A DNA stretch of 64,000 nucleotides from Acidobacteriaceae bacterium KBS 89 (GTDB taxonomy: Bacteria > Acidobacteriota > Terriglobia > Terriglobales > Acidobacteriaceae), in contig KB906754.1 of NCBI GenBank assembly GCA_000381605.1, forward strand, positions 1,509,147 to 1,573,146, read 5' to 3'. Positions 25,650-33,284 of the stretch are shown here, piece after piece; the stretch's first letter is position 1; every line of letters begins with the position of its first letter. The translations under genes and the position numbers were made by a program. Under the pieces are notes generated by a model. That model searched no databases, was not told where the DNA came from, and saw nothing but the letters and a program-made list of their open reading frames with translations.

Positions 25650-27020
25650 CTACTGATGCAGCGACAGCATCACCGACCCATGCGGCGGCAGGTCTTCCGA
25701 CACCGCATTCATCGACCCAAGCTCCTTCCGCATCCACAAATCCCGCACCTTATACTCTGCCCGATCAGTAATCCCATACTCCGCAAACGTCTTGTCCACA
25801 TGCACCGGAGTATCCCCAAGGTTGAACAGCGCCAGATAGTTCTTGTCCCGATCCTTCGACACCGCCACCCACGCCACCACGTTTCCGTCCTGTCCTTGCA
25901 GATGCCCACCCATCGAATGCTGATCCACTTCAATCACCCCCGGATTCGTCAGCAGCGACTTCATCGCATCGTCCATTTGCGTCAGATTTCCCCCCACAAA
26001 AAGCGGTGACCGTGCCATAGCCCACAGCGTAATCATCGTCCTCTGCTCATCCTCCGTTAGCCTCGAAGCCCTCGGCTTGCCCTCCCCGGGCGTCGGCACC
26101 AGCATCCCAATCGGCAACATATCCGCATCCGGCCAGTTGCCCGCCTTCGCATACTTCGCCCAACTCGCAATCACCGGAAACTGCCCCTTCACGCTCTGCG
26201 GAAACGTCTTCCCCTCTGGCTTCTCCCAGTAGTCCCACACATCATCAGAGATCCGCCACAGCTGCGCATTACTCCCCACCTCCACTGCATTCTCCAGCGC
26301 CGTCGGCCCCGGCGAAAGGCTCAGCACCATCGGCCTCCCCGATCGTTCAATCGCCTTGTGGATCATCGCTATCTCCGCGGCCTTATACGGATGTGACGCA
26401 ATGCAATCCACCTTGATGTAGTCCACGCCCCATCCGGCATACTGCTTCATCAGTGCGTTGTACCAGGCCTGCCCCGCTGCATTCTCCTTCACGCCAAAGT
26501 TATCCGGATTCCACGGACACAGATCGGTCGTATCCGCAGCTTTACTCGCACGAATCTGCGTCGTGCCGATACGGGTATTCGCCAACACCGTTCTCTTCGG
26601 TATCCCGCGAATGATGTGGATCCCGAACTTCAATCCATTCTTGTGCACCGCATCGCTCAGCGCCTTGAACCCGCCTCCAAACTCAGACGTCGGAAACCGG
26701 TTAGGCGCAGGCTCATACTGCCCCCGCGAATTGATCGTGTACCGAAGCGCCTCCGGCATCGACGCATTCTCCGGATTCTCCAGATACCATCCCTCATCCA
26801 CCACCACGTACTGCCAGCCAAACTCCTTCAGTTGCGCCGCCATCACAATCATGTTCGCGCGAAACTGCGCCTCGTTCACGGTCAGCCCATACGAGTCCCA
26901 GCTATTCCACCCCATCGGCGGCGTGGGGGCCAGCGCCTTGTCCTGTGCACCGATTCGCAAAACCAAGAACAATAAGACAGCCGCCGCGCAAAAGCGCTTC
27001 ATCCCCATGCGAACAAACAT
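25650..27020 (-). CDS. GH27 alpha-galactosidase, secreted
   Basis: Retaining glycoside hydrolase of 456 residues, removing terminal alpha-galactose from oligo- or polysaccharides. Signal peptide about residues 1-26. Family landmarks: TPPMGWNSWDSYG near the mature N-terminus, VVDEGW, the nucleophile in DYIKVDCI (Asp about 202), and the acid/base segment ISDDVWDYW (about 257). The C-terminal 90 residues form the antiparallel beta domain. ATG 27020 is chosen because GGAG lies 10 bases upstream and a compact signal peptide follows; the open frame runs to 27173 but would enter the divergent gene's leader. Cys content and length fit bacterial GH27. Confidence 0.92.
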   Translation of the reverse strand: MFVRMGMKRFCAAAVLLFLVLRIGAQDKALAPTPPMGWNSWDSYGLTVNEAQFRANMIVMAAQLKEFGWQYVVVDEGWYLENPENASMPEALRYTINSRGQYEPAPNRFPTSEFGGGFKALSDAVHKNGLKFGIHIIRGIPKRTVLANTRIGTTQIRASKAADTTDLCPWNPDNFGVKENAAGQAWYNALMKQYAGWGVDYIKVDCIASHPYKAAEIAMIHKAIERSGRPMVLSLSPGPTALENAVEVGSNAQLWRISDDVWDYWEKPEGKTFPQSVKGQFPVIASWAKYAKAGNWPDADMLPIGMLVPTPGEGKPRASRLTEDEQRTMITLWAMARSPLFVGGNLTQMDDAMKSLLTNPGVIEVDQHSMGGHLQGQDGNVVAWVAVSKDRDKNYLALFNLGDTPVHVDKTFAEYGITDRAEYKVRDLWMRKELGSMNAVSEDLPPHGSVMLSLHQ

Positions 27021-27194
27021 ACCAAAATCACTCCATCGCAAGCGCCAGCAGCCCACCCTCAAGCAAATCAAAACTTGTCTCTCTCTAACAAGATGCGCCA
27101 CCGGGCGAACAAGACTATATGGCGCAATACGAATCCAGTTAGACTGAACGCACCGGGAACAGCTTCCCAGCAACAGCCTCTCAGGAGCACCAAC

Positions 27195-28904
27195 TTGACC
27201 CGCATTCGCTCTGCCGTCGTCCTCGCCGCATCGGTCTTCGCCGTATCCCTTCCCGCCATCTCAATCACCGCACAAGCTCAATCCATTCCCCCCGCCGTCA
27301 AAGCCGCCGAAGCCTCCATCGACCCCGAAAAGATCCGCGCCCACGTCAAGTTCCTCGCCGACGATCTCCTCGAAGGACGCGGCCCCGGCCTCCGCGGCAG
27401 CGAGATCGCCGCCCAGTACATCGCCACCCAGTTCGCTCTCTACGGCCTCAAACCCGGCGGCGACAACGGCACCTACCTTCAGCAGATCAACATGGTCGGC
27501 ATGAACGCCATCGCCGACAAGACGACCATGTCCATCATCCCGCCCAAACGCCCCGACGGTCAGATCGGCATCATGCTCTACTCCTACGACCTCAAGTACG
27601 GCGACGACTACACCGTCTCCAACCGCACCCTCACCCCCACCGTCGACATCGACGCCCCCATCGTCTTCGTCGGCTACGGCATCACCGCGCCCGAGTTCAA
27701 CTGGAACGACTACGCCAACATCGACGTCAAAGGCAAAGTCATCCTCTGCATCGTGGGCGACCCGCCCTCCACCGACCCCGCCTTCTTCGGGGGCGACGCC
27801 CTCACCTACTACGGCCGCTGGACCTACAAATTCGAACAAGCCGCGCGCATGGGAGCCGTCGGCGCACTCATCATCCACCGCACGGACCTCGCCAGCTACG
27901 GCTGGGACGTCGTCAAAAACTCCAACACCAGCGAAAAAACCTACCTCCGCGACAACAAAGACCCGCAACTCGAAGCCGCAAGCTGGATCCAGCTCGACGT
28001 AGCCAAACAAATCTTCAAATCCTCCAACCTCGACGCCGACACCGAGATCACCGCAGCAGGCAAACCCGGCTTCAAAGCAGTCGAGCTCCCGGTCCGCCTC
28101 CACGCCCACGTCGAAAGCGTCGTCCGTCCCTTCCAGTCGCCAAACGTAGTCGGCATTCTGCCCGGCGCAAATGCAGAAGGTAAAGACCAAGCTATTCTCT
28201 ACACCGCCCACTTCGACCACTTGGGCTTCGTCCCCGGCATGTCCGGCGACAACATCTACAACGGCGCCGCCGACAACGCCACCGGCTGCGGCATGCTCCT
28301 CGAAATGGCCCGAGCATGGGCACAATCCGGCATTAAGCTCCCCCACTCCATCATCTTCTCCGCCGTCACAGCCGAAGAACAAGGCCTCCTGGGCAGCGAA
28401 TACCTCGGCCAGCACCCACCCATCCCCGCTGGCCAGATCGCCCTCGACATCAACTACGACATGATCCTCCCCATCGGCGTTCCCTCACAGGTCAACGTCA
28501 ACGGAGCCCAGCGCACCACCTTCTTCCCCACCGTCGAAGCCACCGCGAAACGCTTCAACCTCGCCATTGTCCCCGACCCCAAACCCTCCGCCGGCAGCTA
28601 TTACCGCTCCGACCACTTCTCGCTCTCCCGGGTCGGCATCCCCGCCTTCTCCATCGAGACCGGCAACCTCTACGAAGGCCATGACGCAGCGTGGGGCAAA
28701 AAGCAGCACCAAGACTTCACCGACCACGACTATCACAACTTCACCGACAACTACCACGCCGACTGGGACTTCACCGGCAACGCCAAGCTCGACCGCTTCG
28801 GCATGGATCTAGGCTGGCAGGCCCTCACCGCCCCCACCACGATCAACTGGCTCCCCAAAGACGAATTCGAGCCCGCCCGCAAAGCCAGCGTCGCCACAAA
28901 ATAA
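27195..28904 (+). CDS. M28-family zinc metallopeptidase, secreted
   Basis: Exported aminopeptidase-type enzyme of 569 residues. Signal peptide about 1-29 (ending AQAQ). A helical N-terminal part (LADDLLEGRGPGLRGSEIA) and a PA-like insert (about 140-300) precede the peptidase core. Zinc-binding positions: HFDHLG (about 339), ADNATGCG (about 357), the catalytic AEEQGLLGSEY (about 392), a YDMI segment and SDHFSLSRVGIPAF with the last His (about 470). Start is TTG 27195 with AGGAG 7 bases upstream; the frame is open from 27075 without a ribosome site. Divergent from the GH27 gene. Confidence 0.93.
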   Translation: MTRIRSAVVLAASVFAVSLPAISITAQAQSIPPAVKAAEASIDPEKIRAHVKFLADDLLEGRGPGLRGSEIAAQYIATQFALYGLKPGGDNGTYLQQINMVGMNAIADKTTMSIIPPKRPDGQIGIMLYSYDLKYGDDYTVSNRTLTPTVDIDAPIVFVGYGITAPEFNWNDYANIDVKGKVILCIVGDPPSTDPAFFGGDALTYYGRWTYKFEQAARMGAVGALIIHRTDLASYGWDVVKNSNTSEKTYLRDNKDPQLEAASWIQLDVAKQIFKSSNLDADTEITAAGKPGFKAVELPVRLHAHVESVVRPFQSPNVVGILPGANAEGKDQAILYTAHFDHLGFVPGMSGDNIYNGAADNATGCGMLLEMARAWAQSGIKLPHSIIFSAVTAEEQGLLGSEYLGQHPPIPAGQIALDINYDMILPIGVPSQVNVNGAQRTTFFPTVEATAKRFNLAIVPDPKPSAGSYYRSDHFSLSRVGIPAFSIETGNLYEGHDAAWGKKQHQDFTDHDYHNFTDNYHADWDFTGNAKLDRFGMDLGWQALTAPTTINWLPKDEFEPARKASVATK

Positions 28905-29005
28905 CCGACAAAAAATCGGCGCAAAGGATCCCGCATCTTCCTTTGCCTCTTTGTGTTGAAACCAGCCAGTTCTCGGCCCTATTGCGGCAACAGGACAAGC
29001 CGCAC

Positions 29006-29033
29006 TTGACATATTCCCATATAGGCATGTAAC
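29006..29033 (+). promoter_or_regulatory. Probable promoter/operator of the ArsR cassette
   Basis: TTGACA (29006-29011), a 16-base spacer, TGTAAC (29028-29033). The spacer is a partly dyad-symmetric ACATATTCCCATATAGGCATGT block, a likely ArsR-type operator. Transcription would begin around base 29040, at or next to the ATG at 29041, and no Shine-Dalgarno is present, so the first message may be leaderless. Confidence 0.55.
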
Positions 29034-29040
29034 GTTCGTC

Positions 29041-29427
29041 ATGGCAAGAGCGAGCACTACATCGGATGCCTTCAACGCAGTCGCTGAGCCCCGCCGGCGC
29101 GAGATTTTGACCTACCTCGCCGGCACCGAGCGGCCCGTCGGAGAGATCGTGTCAGCCCTCGGCCTCGAGCAGCCCTCCGTCTCCAAGCACCTCCGCGTAC
29201 TGCGCAACGTGGGGCTCGTTCGCATGCGTTGCCATGGCCGCCAAAAGCTGTACCGCACCAACGCCGAAGCCATACGCCCTCTTCACGACTGGGCCGCAAC
29301 CTTCGAACGTTACTGGCAGCACCAGTTGAATCGAGTGAAGGAACTCGCGGAGTCGACGGTCCACCAAAGCTCAGCAGATTCGAACGCTGCCCCCAAACCC
29401 ACCCCGAACCCTAAGGAGAAACGATGA
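29041..29427 (+). CDS. ArsR-family transcriptional regulator
   Basis: Winged-helix repressor of 128 residues. The HTH is seen in AVAEPRRREILTYLAGTE and SALGLEQPSVSKHLRVLRNVGLV (about 14-62), with the wing GRQKLYRTN. There are no cysteine metal-sensing motifs, so it belongs to the non-metal ArsR class usually paired with AHSA1/SRPBCC genes. Its stop overlaps the next start by four bases (ATGA), giving translational coupling. It probably represses its own cassette through the dyad in the promoter. No Shine-Dalgarno precedes ATG 29041. Confidence 0.93.
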   Translation: MARASTTSDAFNAVAEPRRREILTYLAGTERPVGEIVSALGLEQPSVSKHLRVLRNVGLVRMRCHGRQKLYRTNAEAIRPLHDWAATFERYWQHQLNRVKELAESTVHQSSADSNAAPKPTPNPKEKR

Positions 29428-29879
29428 TTGCTACCGAACAGTCCCTCGAAAACCTGACCCTGACCATCAACCAGGAGATCCACGTCCAGGCGCCCATGGA
29501 TGTAACCTTTGCCGCACTGCTCGAGCAACTCGGGCCCGGCAACGAGACACCTGAAGGCAAATCACTCAGCATGAAGATCGAACCGTGGCCCGGTGGAAGG
29601 TGGTACCGCGACCTCGGCGACGGCAACGGCCATTTCTGGGCCAACGTCAAAGCCATCGTGCGGCCCACTCTCCTTGAGTTCGTTGGTCCCTTGTTCGCGT
29701 CTTTCCCGTTCATCTCCAACGTGCAGTATCGCCTGAGCGAACTCGATGGTGGAACCCTGATCACCTTCAAGCACACCGCGCTCGGCTTCGTACCCGACGA
29801 ACACAAAGCAGGTATGAACAAAGGCTGGGCCTCAATGCACGAACGCGTCCGCAGGCAAGCCGAGACCTCGCGCAAATAG
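29424..29879 (+). CDS. SRPBCC (AHSA1-like) ligand-binding protein
   Basis: START/Bet v1-type fold protein of 151 residues. TINQEIHVQAPMDVTFAALL is the characteristic first strand-helix, MKIEPWPGGRWYRDL the middle strands, and FKHTALGFVPDE and GWASMHERVR the C-terminal strand and helix. Such proteins bind hydrophobic ligands in a cavity; partnered with ArsR regulators they are often the regulated effector. ATG 29424 has AAGGAG 6 bases before and overlaps arsR by four bases. Second gene of the cassette. Confidence 0.9.
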   Translation: MIATEQSLENLTLTINQEIHVQAPMDVTFAALLEQLGPGNETPEGKSLSMKIEPWPGGRWYRDLGDGNGHFWANVKAIVRPTLLEFVGPLFASFPFISNVQYRLSELDGGTLITFKHTALGFVPDEHKAGMNKGWASMHERVRRQAETSRK

Positions 29880-29929
29880 CACTTCAATTCCTAATCCGCC
29901 TCAAAGATACAAACCCAAAAGGAGAACCC

Positions 29930-30445
29930 ATGCTCGCACAAGCCTTACTCGCAGAATTCGAAGCTCAGGCTCCCGTCACTCGCAAGTTCCTCGAGCGCCT
30001 TCCCGACAACAAGCTCACCTGGCAGCCTCACCCCAGGTCCATGACCGCTGGGCAACTGGCATACCACCTCGCCCTGGTCCCCGGAGGAGTCGTCCGCGGC
30101 GCCCAGAAGAGCCAGATCACGCCGCCAGAGTTCCAATTCCCTCAACCCGCAACCAAGCAGGAAGTCCTCGACGCCTTCGACCAGAGCATCGCCACCGTGC
30201 GCGAGGTCCTGCCCACCTTCGATGACGCCGCCATGGACGCAACCTGGCGCATCGTCGCCGGCGATCAGGAGATCGCGGCCATGCCGCGCGTCGCCTTCCT
30301 GCGCAATATCATGCTCAACCACTGGTACCAACACCGCGGCCAGTTCTGCGTCTACCTGCGCCTGCTCGACGTTCCTGTGCCATCAACGTGGGGTCCCAGC
30401 GCCGACGAGCGTTCCGTACTCCAGTCTGAACCTCAGCCGGCGTAA
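29930..30445 (+). CDS. DinB-family metal-dependent protein
   Basis: Four-helix bundle protein of 171 residues. FLERLPDNKLTWQPHPRSMTAGQLAYHLA (about 23-52) gives the first helix pair and the first metal His. LRNIMLNHWYQHRGQFCVYLRLL (about 122-144) supplies the other two His. The C-terminal VPSTWGPSADE is typical of the family. DinB proteins include thiol-dependent transferases, but this one's reaction is unknown. AAAAGGAG lies 6 bases before ATG 29930. Third gene of the ArsR cassette, 50 bases after the SRPBCC gene. Confidence 0.9.
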   Translation: MLAQALLAEFEAQAPVTRKFLERLPDNKLTWQPHPRSMTAGQLAYHLALVPGGVVRGAQKSQITPPEFQFPQPATKQEVLDAFDQSIATVREVLPTFDDAAMDATWRIVAGDQEIAAMPRVAFLRNIMLNHWYQHRGQFCVYLRLLDVPVPSTWGPSADERSVLQSEPQPA

Positions 30446-30494
30446 ACGAGCGCTCCTTCATCGCGCGATGAAGGAGCAGGTGAGGAGGAAGCCC

Positions 30495-30647
30495 ATGTGT
30501 CCAGTGTGCCTAACAACCGCTGTGCTGATTGCCGGTGGGGTCACCTCAACCGGAGGACTCACCGCAATCGCAATCAGAAAATTTGGCACGAACAACGCAG
30601 TAGACAAGAGCCCCCGTCCAACTCCATCTACGCCGCTCGAAAAATGA
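30495..30647 (+). CDS. 50-residue CPVC membrane microprotein
   Basis: Short gene with a near-perfect GAGGAGG (30482-30488) 6 bases before ATG 30495. The product begins MCPVCLTTAVLIAGGVTS, so a CxxC pair sits at residues 2-5 right before a hydrophobic helix (about 6-28), then a basic/polar tail rich in Pro and Thr. It probably inserts in the membrane with the CPVC near one face; that could bind metal or be a redox pair. It lies between the DinB and DUF899 genes with ~50-base gaps on both sides, and reads like a genuine cassette member. I know no function for it. Confidence 0.75.
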   Translation: MCPVCLTTAVLIAGGVTSTGGLTAIAIRKFGTNNAVDKSPRPTPSTPLEK

Positions 30648-30695
30648 ACGGAGCAAGAGGAATCGTCCCGAGCTCGAATCCAAGGAGAGATCAAG

Positions 30696-31496
30696 ATGTC
30701 AACGACCACAATAGAAAAACCGCAAGTAGTGTCGCGAGAGGAATGGCTTGCTGCTCGCGAGAACCTGCTCGCTAAGGAGAAACAACTCACGCGCCAGCGC
30801 GATGCATTGGCTGCCGAGCGTCGGCGCATGCCATGGCTGGCGGTGGACAAGCAGTACGAGTTCGATGGACCCAATGGCAAAGCCAGCCTGTTAGACCTCT
30901 TCGAGGGCCGCCGTCAACTCATCGTCTACCGCGCCTTCTTCGAACCCGGCGTCTTCGGCTGGCCCGACCATGCCTGCCGAGGCTGCTCGCTCGGAGCCGA
31001 CCAGGTCTCCCACCTCTCCCATCTCAACGCCCGCGACACCACTCTTGCCTACGCCTCACGCGCACCGCAGCCGGACATCCAGCGCCTAAAGGCACGCATG
31101 GAATGGACGATGCCCTGGTACACCATCACCGACAGCTTCGACAAAGACTTCGGCGTCGACGAATGGCACGGCCACAATGCATTCATCCGCGAAGGTGACA
31201 AAATCTTCCGCACGTACTTCATCAACACTCGCGGCGACGAAGCCATGGGCAGCCTCTGGAGCTACCTTGACATGACTGCGCTCGGACGCCAGGAGATCTG
31301 GGAGGACTCGCCCGCCGGATACCCCCAAACCAAACCATATGAGTGGTGGAACTGGCACGACGAATACGCCGCCGAAGCTGCGCCCGATCGGCGATGGATC
31401 GAGGTGGAGGAAGCCGGGCAGGCGGCGTGGAAGGACGCCAGGAAAAACAAAATCGACTCCGCCGGCTCCTGCTGCTCAGGCGAGAGCCATTCGTAG
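30696..31496 (+). CDS. DUF899 thioredoxin-like protein
   Basis: Protein of 266 residues of the DUF899 family, distantly thioredoxin-like. The N-terminal SREEWLAARENLLAKEKQLT helix and RRRMPWLAVDKQYEFDGPNG segment are family hallmarks. FFEPGVFGWPDHACRGCS contains a CxxC (about residues 95-98) where thioredoxins have their active site. DSFDKDFGVDEWHGHNAF and a WNWHDEY block follow. The C-terminus ends with two further cysteines (GSCCSGE). AAGGAGA lies about 7 bases upstream of ATG 30696. Last gene of the ArsR cassette. A redox role is inferred from the CxxC and fold. Confidence 0.92.
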   Translation: MSTTTIEKPQVVSREEWLAARENLLAKEKQLTRQRDALAAERRRMPWLAVDKQYEFDGPNGKASLLDLFEGRRQLIVYRAFFEPGVFGWPDHACRGCSLGADQVSHLSHLNARDTTLAYASRAPQPDIQRLKARMEWTMPWYTITDSFDKDFGVDEWHGHNAFIREGDKIFRTYFINTRGDEAMGSLWSYLDMTALGRQEIWEDSPAGYPQTKPYEWWNWHDEYAAEAAPDRRWIEVEEAGQAAWKDARKNKIDSAGSCCSGESHS

Positions 31497-31519
31497 TCCA
31501 CCTGGGAAGGCCGCATGTC

Positions 31520-32155
31520 CTACTTCTTGACCAGGACTTCCTCGAACATGTAGTGCAGGAAATCCTTCAGCGGGGTGTCGCTCCGGTCTGCCTGAGATCG
31601 GAGCAAGACACCCTCCCAGCTATTGAGCACGAAGCCGGCCAGCGCTTCCGGCCTGGTGGACTTTGGCAGATCTCCTCTCGCCACCGCCTCCCGGAGCACT
31701 GAGGCGATGCCAGCCTGCCAGCTCGTGAAGTTGGAGCTAAGACACCGTTGCAGCAGCGAACTGGTCCCTGCAATCTCCAGGCTGAGGCTGCCCATCAGAC
31801 AGCCTTGGGTAGGCGCCGACTGTCCAGCACTGCGGATCAGGTCCTCGAAGTACCGCCGCAGCCGTTTCAGCGGTGCCTGTTGTGTGTTCCCGAGGACCTC
31901 ACGGCAATGTTCCCCTTCGAGTGCGACATAGCGTTCGAGTACCGCGGCGGTGAACTTCTCTTTACTGTTGAAGTGGTGGTAGAACGAGCCCTTGGGCACA
32001 TCAGCCGCGTCCAGAATTTCCTGCACACCCGTAGCGCCGTAACCGTATTTACGCATCAGTTCGAGGCCCACGTCGATCAGGTGCTCGCGCGTCGAGGGCG
32101 TTGCCGCCTTCGCACTGGGTGTGGTCTTCGCGACGGTTTGCGTCTTTGTCGGCAT
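31520..32155 (-). CDS. TetR/AcrR-family transcriptional regulator
   Basis: Repressor of 211 residues. After a Lys/Thr/Ala-rich tail of about 20 residues comes the HTH: REHLIDVGLELMRKYGYGAT, VQEILDAADVPKGSFYHHFNSKEKF (about 24-70). The rest is the helical ligand-binding domain with PTQGCLMGSLSLEIAG and a C-terminal dimer helix. ATG 32155 is chosen since homologues start just before the HTH; the frame extends to 32317 inside the SDR gene. It is the second gene of an SDR-TetR operon and likely binds the palindrome at 33118-33133, giving autoregulation. The inducer is unknown. Confidence 0.9.
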   Translation of the reverse strand: MPTKTQTVAKTTPSAKAATPSTREHLIDVGLELMRKYGYGATGVQEILDAADVPKGSFYHHFNSKEKFTAAVLERYVALEGEHCREVLGNTQQAPLKRLRRYFEDLIRSAGQSAPTQGCLMGSLSLEIAGTSSLLQRCLSSNFTSWQAGIASVLREAVARGDLPKSTRPEALAGFVLNSWEGVLLRSQADRSDTPLKDFLHYMFEEVLVKK

Positions 32156-32255
32156 GATGCGGCTCGCTTTCTGGAGAAAGAAGGCGCGGCCTCCGCGCAT
32201 ACACACGGAGGCCAACGTTTCTATCGTACCGGTATCAGGTTCGTGCTCTCTCGCC

Positions 32256-33068
32256 TTACTTCTGTGCTCCGATGCCATAACGGTCCGCCGGGTTTTTGCG
32301 CGAGAGGCCTGGGGCAAGCGCTAGACGTGCCTTCTCGTACACCTCAAAGTCCGCGGAATTGGGCAGAGCGGGAATGGTGGCAAACTCGCCCTGATCGAGG
32401 CCCGCCAGTGAGGCGTCAACCATGTCCTCAGTGGTCATGACCCATTCCGGAGGAAGGTCCGTGTGAACATTCACGCCAGCCTTCTCCCACAAGGGAGTTG
32501 CCGTCGCGCCGGGCAGCACAACTTGCACAGTTACGCCCTTGCCTGCGAGCTCGTTCTTGAGAGACGTGCTGAAATTCTGGACGTACGCCTTGGTGCCGCT
32601 GTAGGTGCCGTTCAGCAACTCCGGCGCGAGTGCGACGACGGAGCCGATGTTGATAATGAGACCCTTCGAGCGGGCTACGAAAGCGGAGGCCGCTGCAATA
32701 GCAACACGCGTGAACGCCGTGATGTTGAGTTGAATCATCTGGTCAAGGTAGTTGGGGTCGGACTCGAGCAGCTTGTTTGCCGCGGCGATACCGGCATTGT
32801 TCACCAGAGCAGTGATGGAAGTATCGGCCGCGAGGCGATCGGCGACACGTTTGACGTCAGCGGGTACGGTAAGGTCGGCCTGCACACTCTCGACCTTGCG
32901 GCCTGTTGCGGACTGAACCCGTTTGGCAACTTCGTTGAGCTTGTCGAGACTGCGCGCGACGAGGATGAGGTCGTAACCGCGCTTCGCGAGACGGTCGGCG
33001 TAGACGGCGCCGATTCCCGTGGAAGCGCCGGTAATGAGAGCAGTACCCTTGGTGGAATGAGTGGACAT
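32256..33068 (-). CDS. Short-chain dehydrogenase/reductase
   Basis: NAD(P)-dependent oxidoreductase of 270 residues. TGASTGIG (residues 13-20) is the cofactor glycine motif, NNAGIA the structural motif, and YSGTK holds the catalytic Tyr-xxx-Lys (about 155-159), with a Ser in the IGSVVAL strand. The downstream VVLPGATATPLW is also typical. The cofactor loop (LVARS) suggests NADP preference. Start ATG 33068 has AAAAGGAG 6-7 bases upstream. It is first in the operon with TetR and follows the TetR-type operator, so is probably induced by a small molecule. Confidence 0.92.
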   Translation of the reverse strand: MSTHSTKGTALITGASTGIGAVYADRLAKRGYDLILVARSLDKLNEVAKRVQSATGRKVESVQADLTVPADVKRVADRLAADTSITALVNNAGIAAANKLLESDPNYLDQMIQLNITAFTRVAIAAASAFVARSKGLIINIGSVVALAPELLNGTYSGTKAYVQNFSTSLKNELAGKGVTVQVVLPGATATPLWEKAGVNVHTDLPPEWVMTTEDMVDASLAGLDQGEFATIPALPNSADFEVYEKARLALAPGLSRKNPADRYGIGAQK

Positions 33069-33117
33069 GGTGGTCTCCTTTTCAAGTGGCGCCCTTTAGG
33101 CGGCACATTCATATGAG

Positions 33118-33133
33118 TAGACCAGTCGGTCTA
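33118..33133 (-). promoter_or_regulatory. TetR-type operator
   Basis: Palindrome TAGACCAGTCGGTCTA: perfect 6-base arms TAGACC/GGTCTA around a 4-base centre, 50 bases upstream of the SDR start codon. The sequence is very like operators of TetR regulators neighbouring SDR genes. Confidence 0.8.
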
Positions 33134-33284
33134 GCGATTCAAAACATCTTCAATTAAGGCGCGGAATTGCAGATCACTTCTGCTATGCCGACTTATCGGT
33201 ACTTGAATTGCTTGGTGAGTGATTCGGCGATTTAGCGCTCACTGGAGTTCAGGGAACTAACTCTTAAGTTGCTTCATGCACGTC

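Noticed and set aside
27261..28415. Long reverse open frame over the M28 peptidase gene
   Set aside because: Shadow of the forward gene; no motif or ribosome site.
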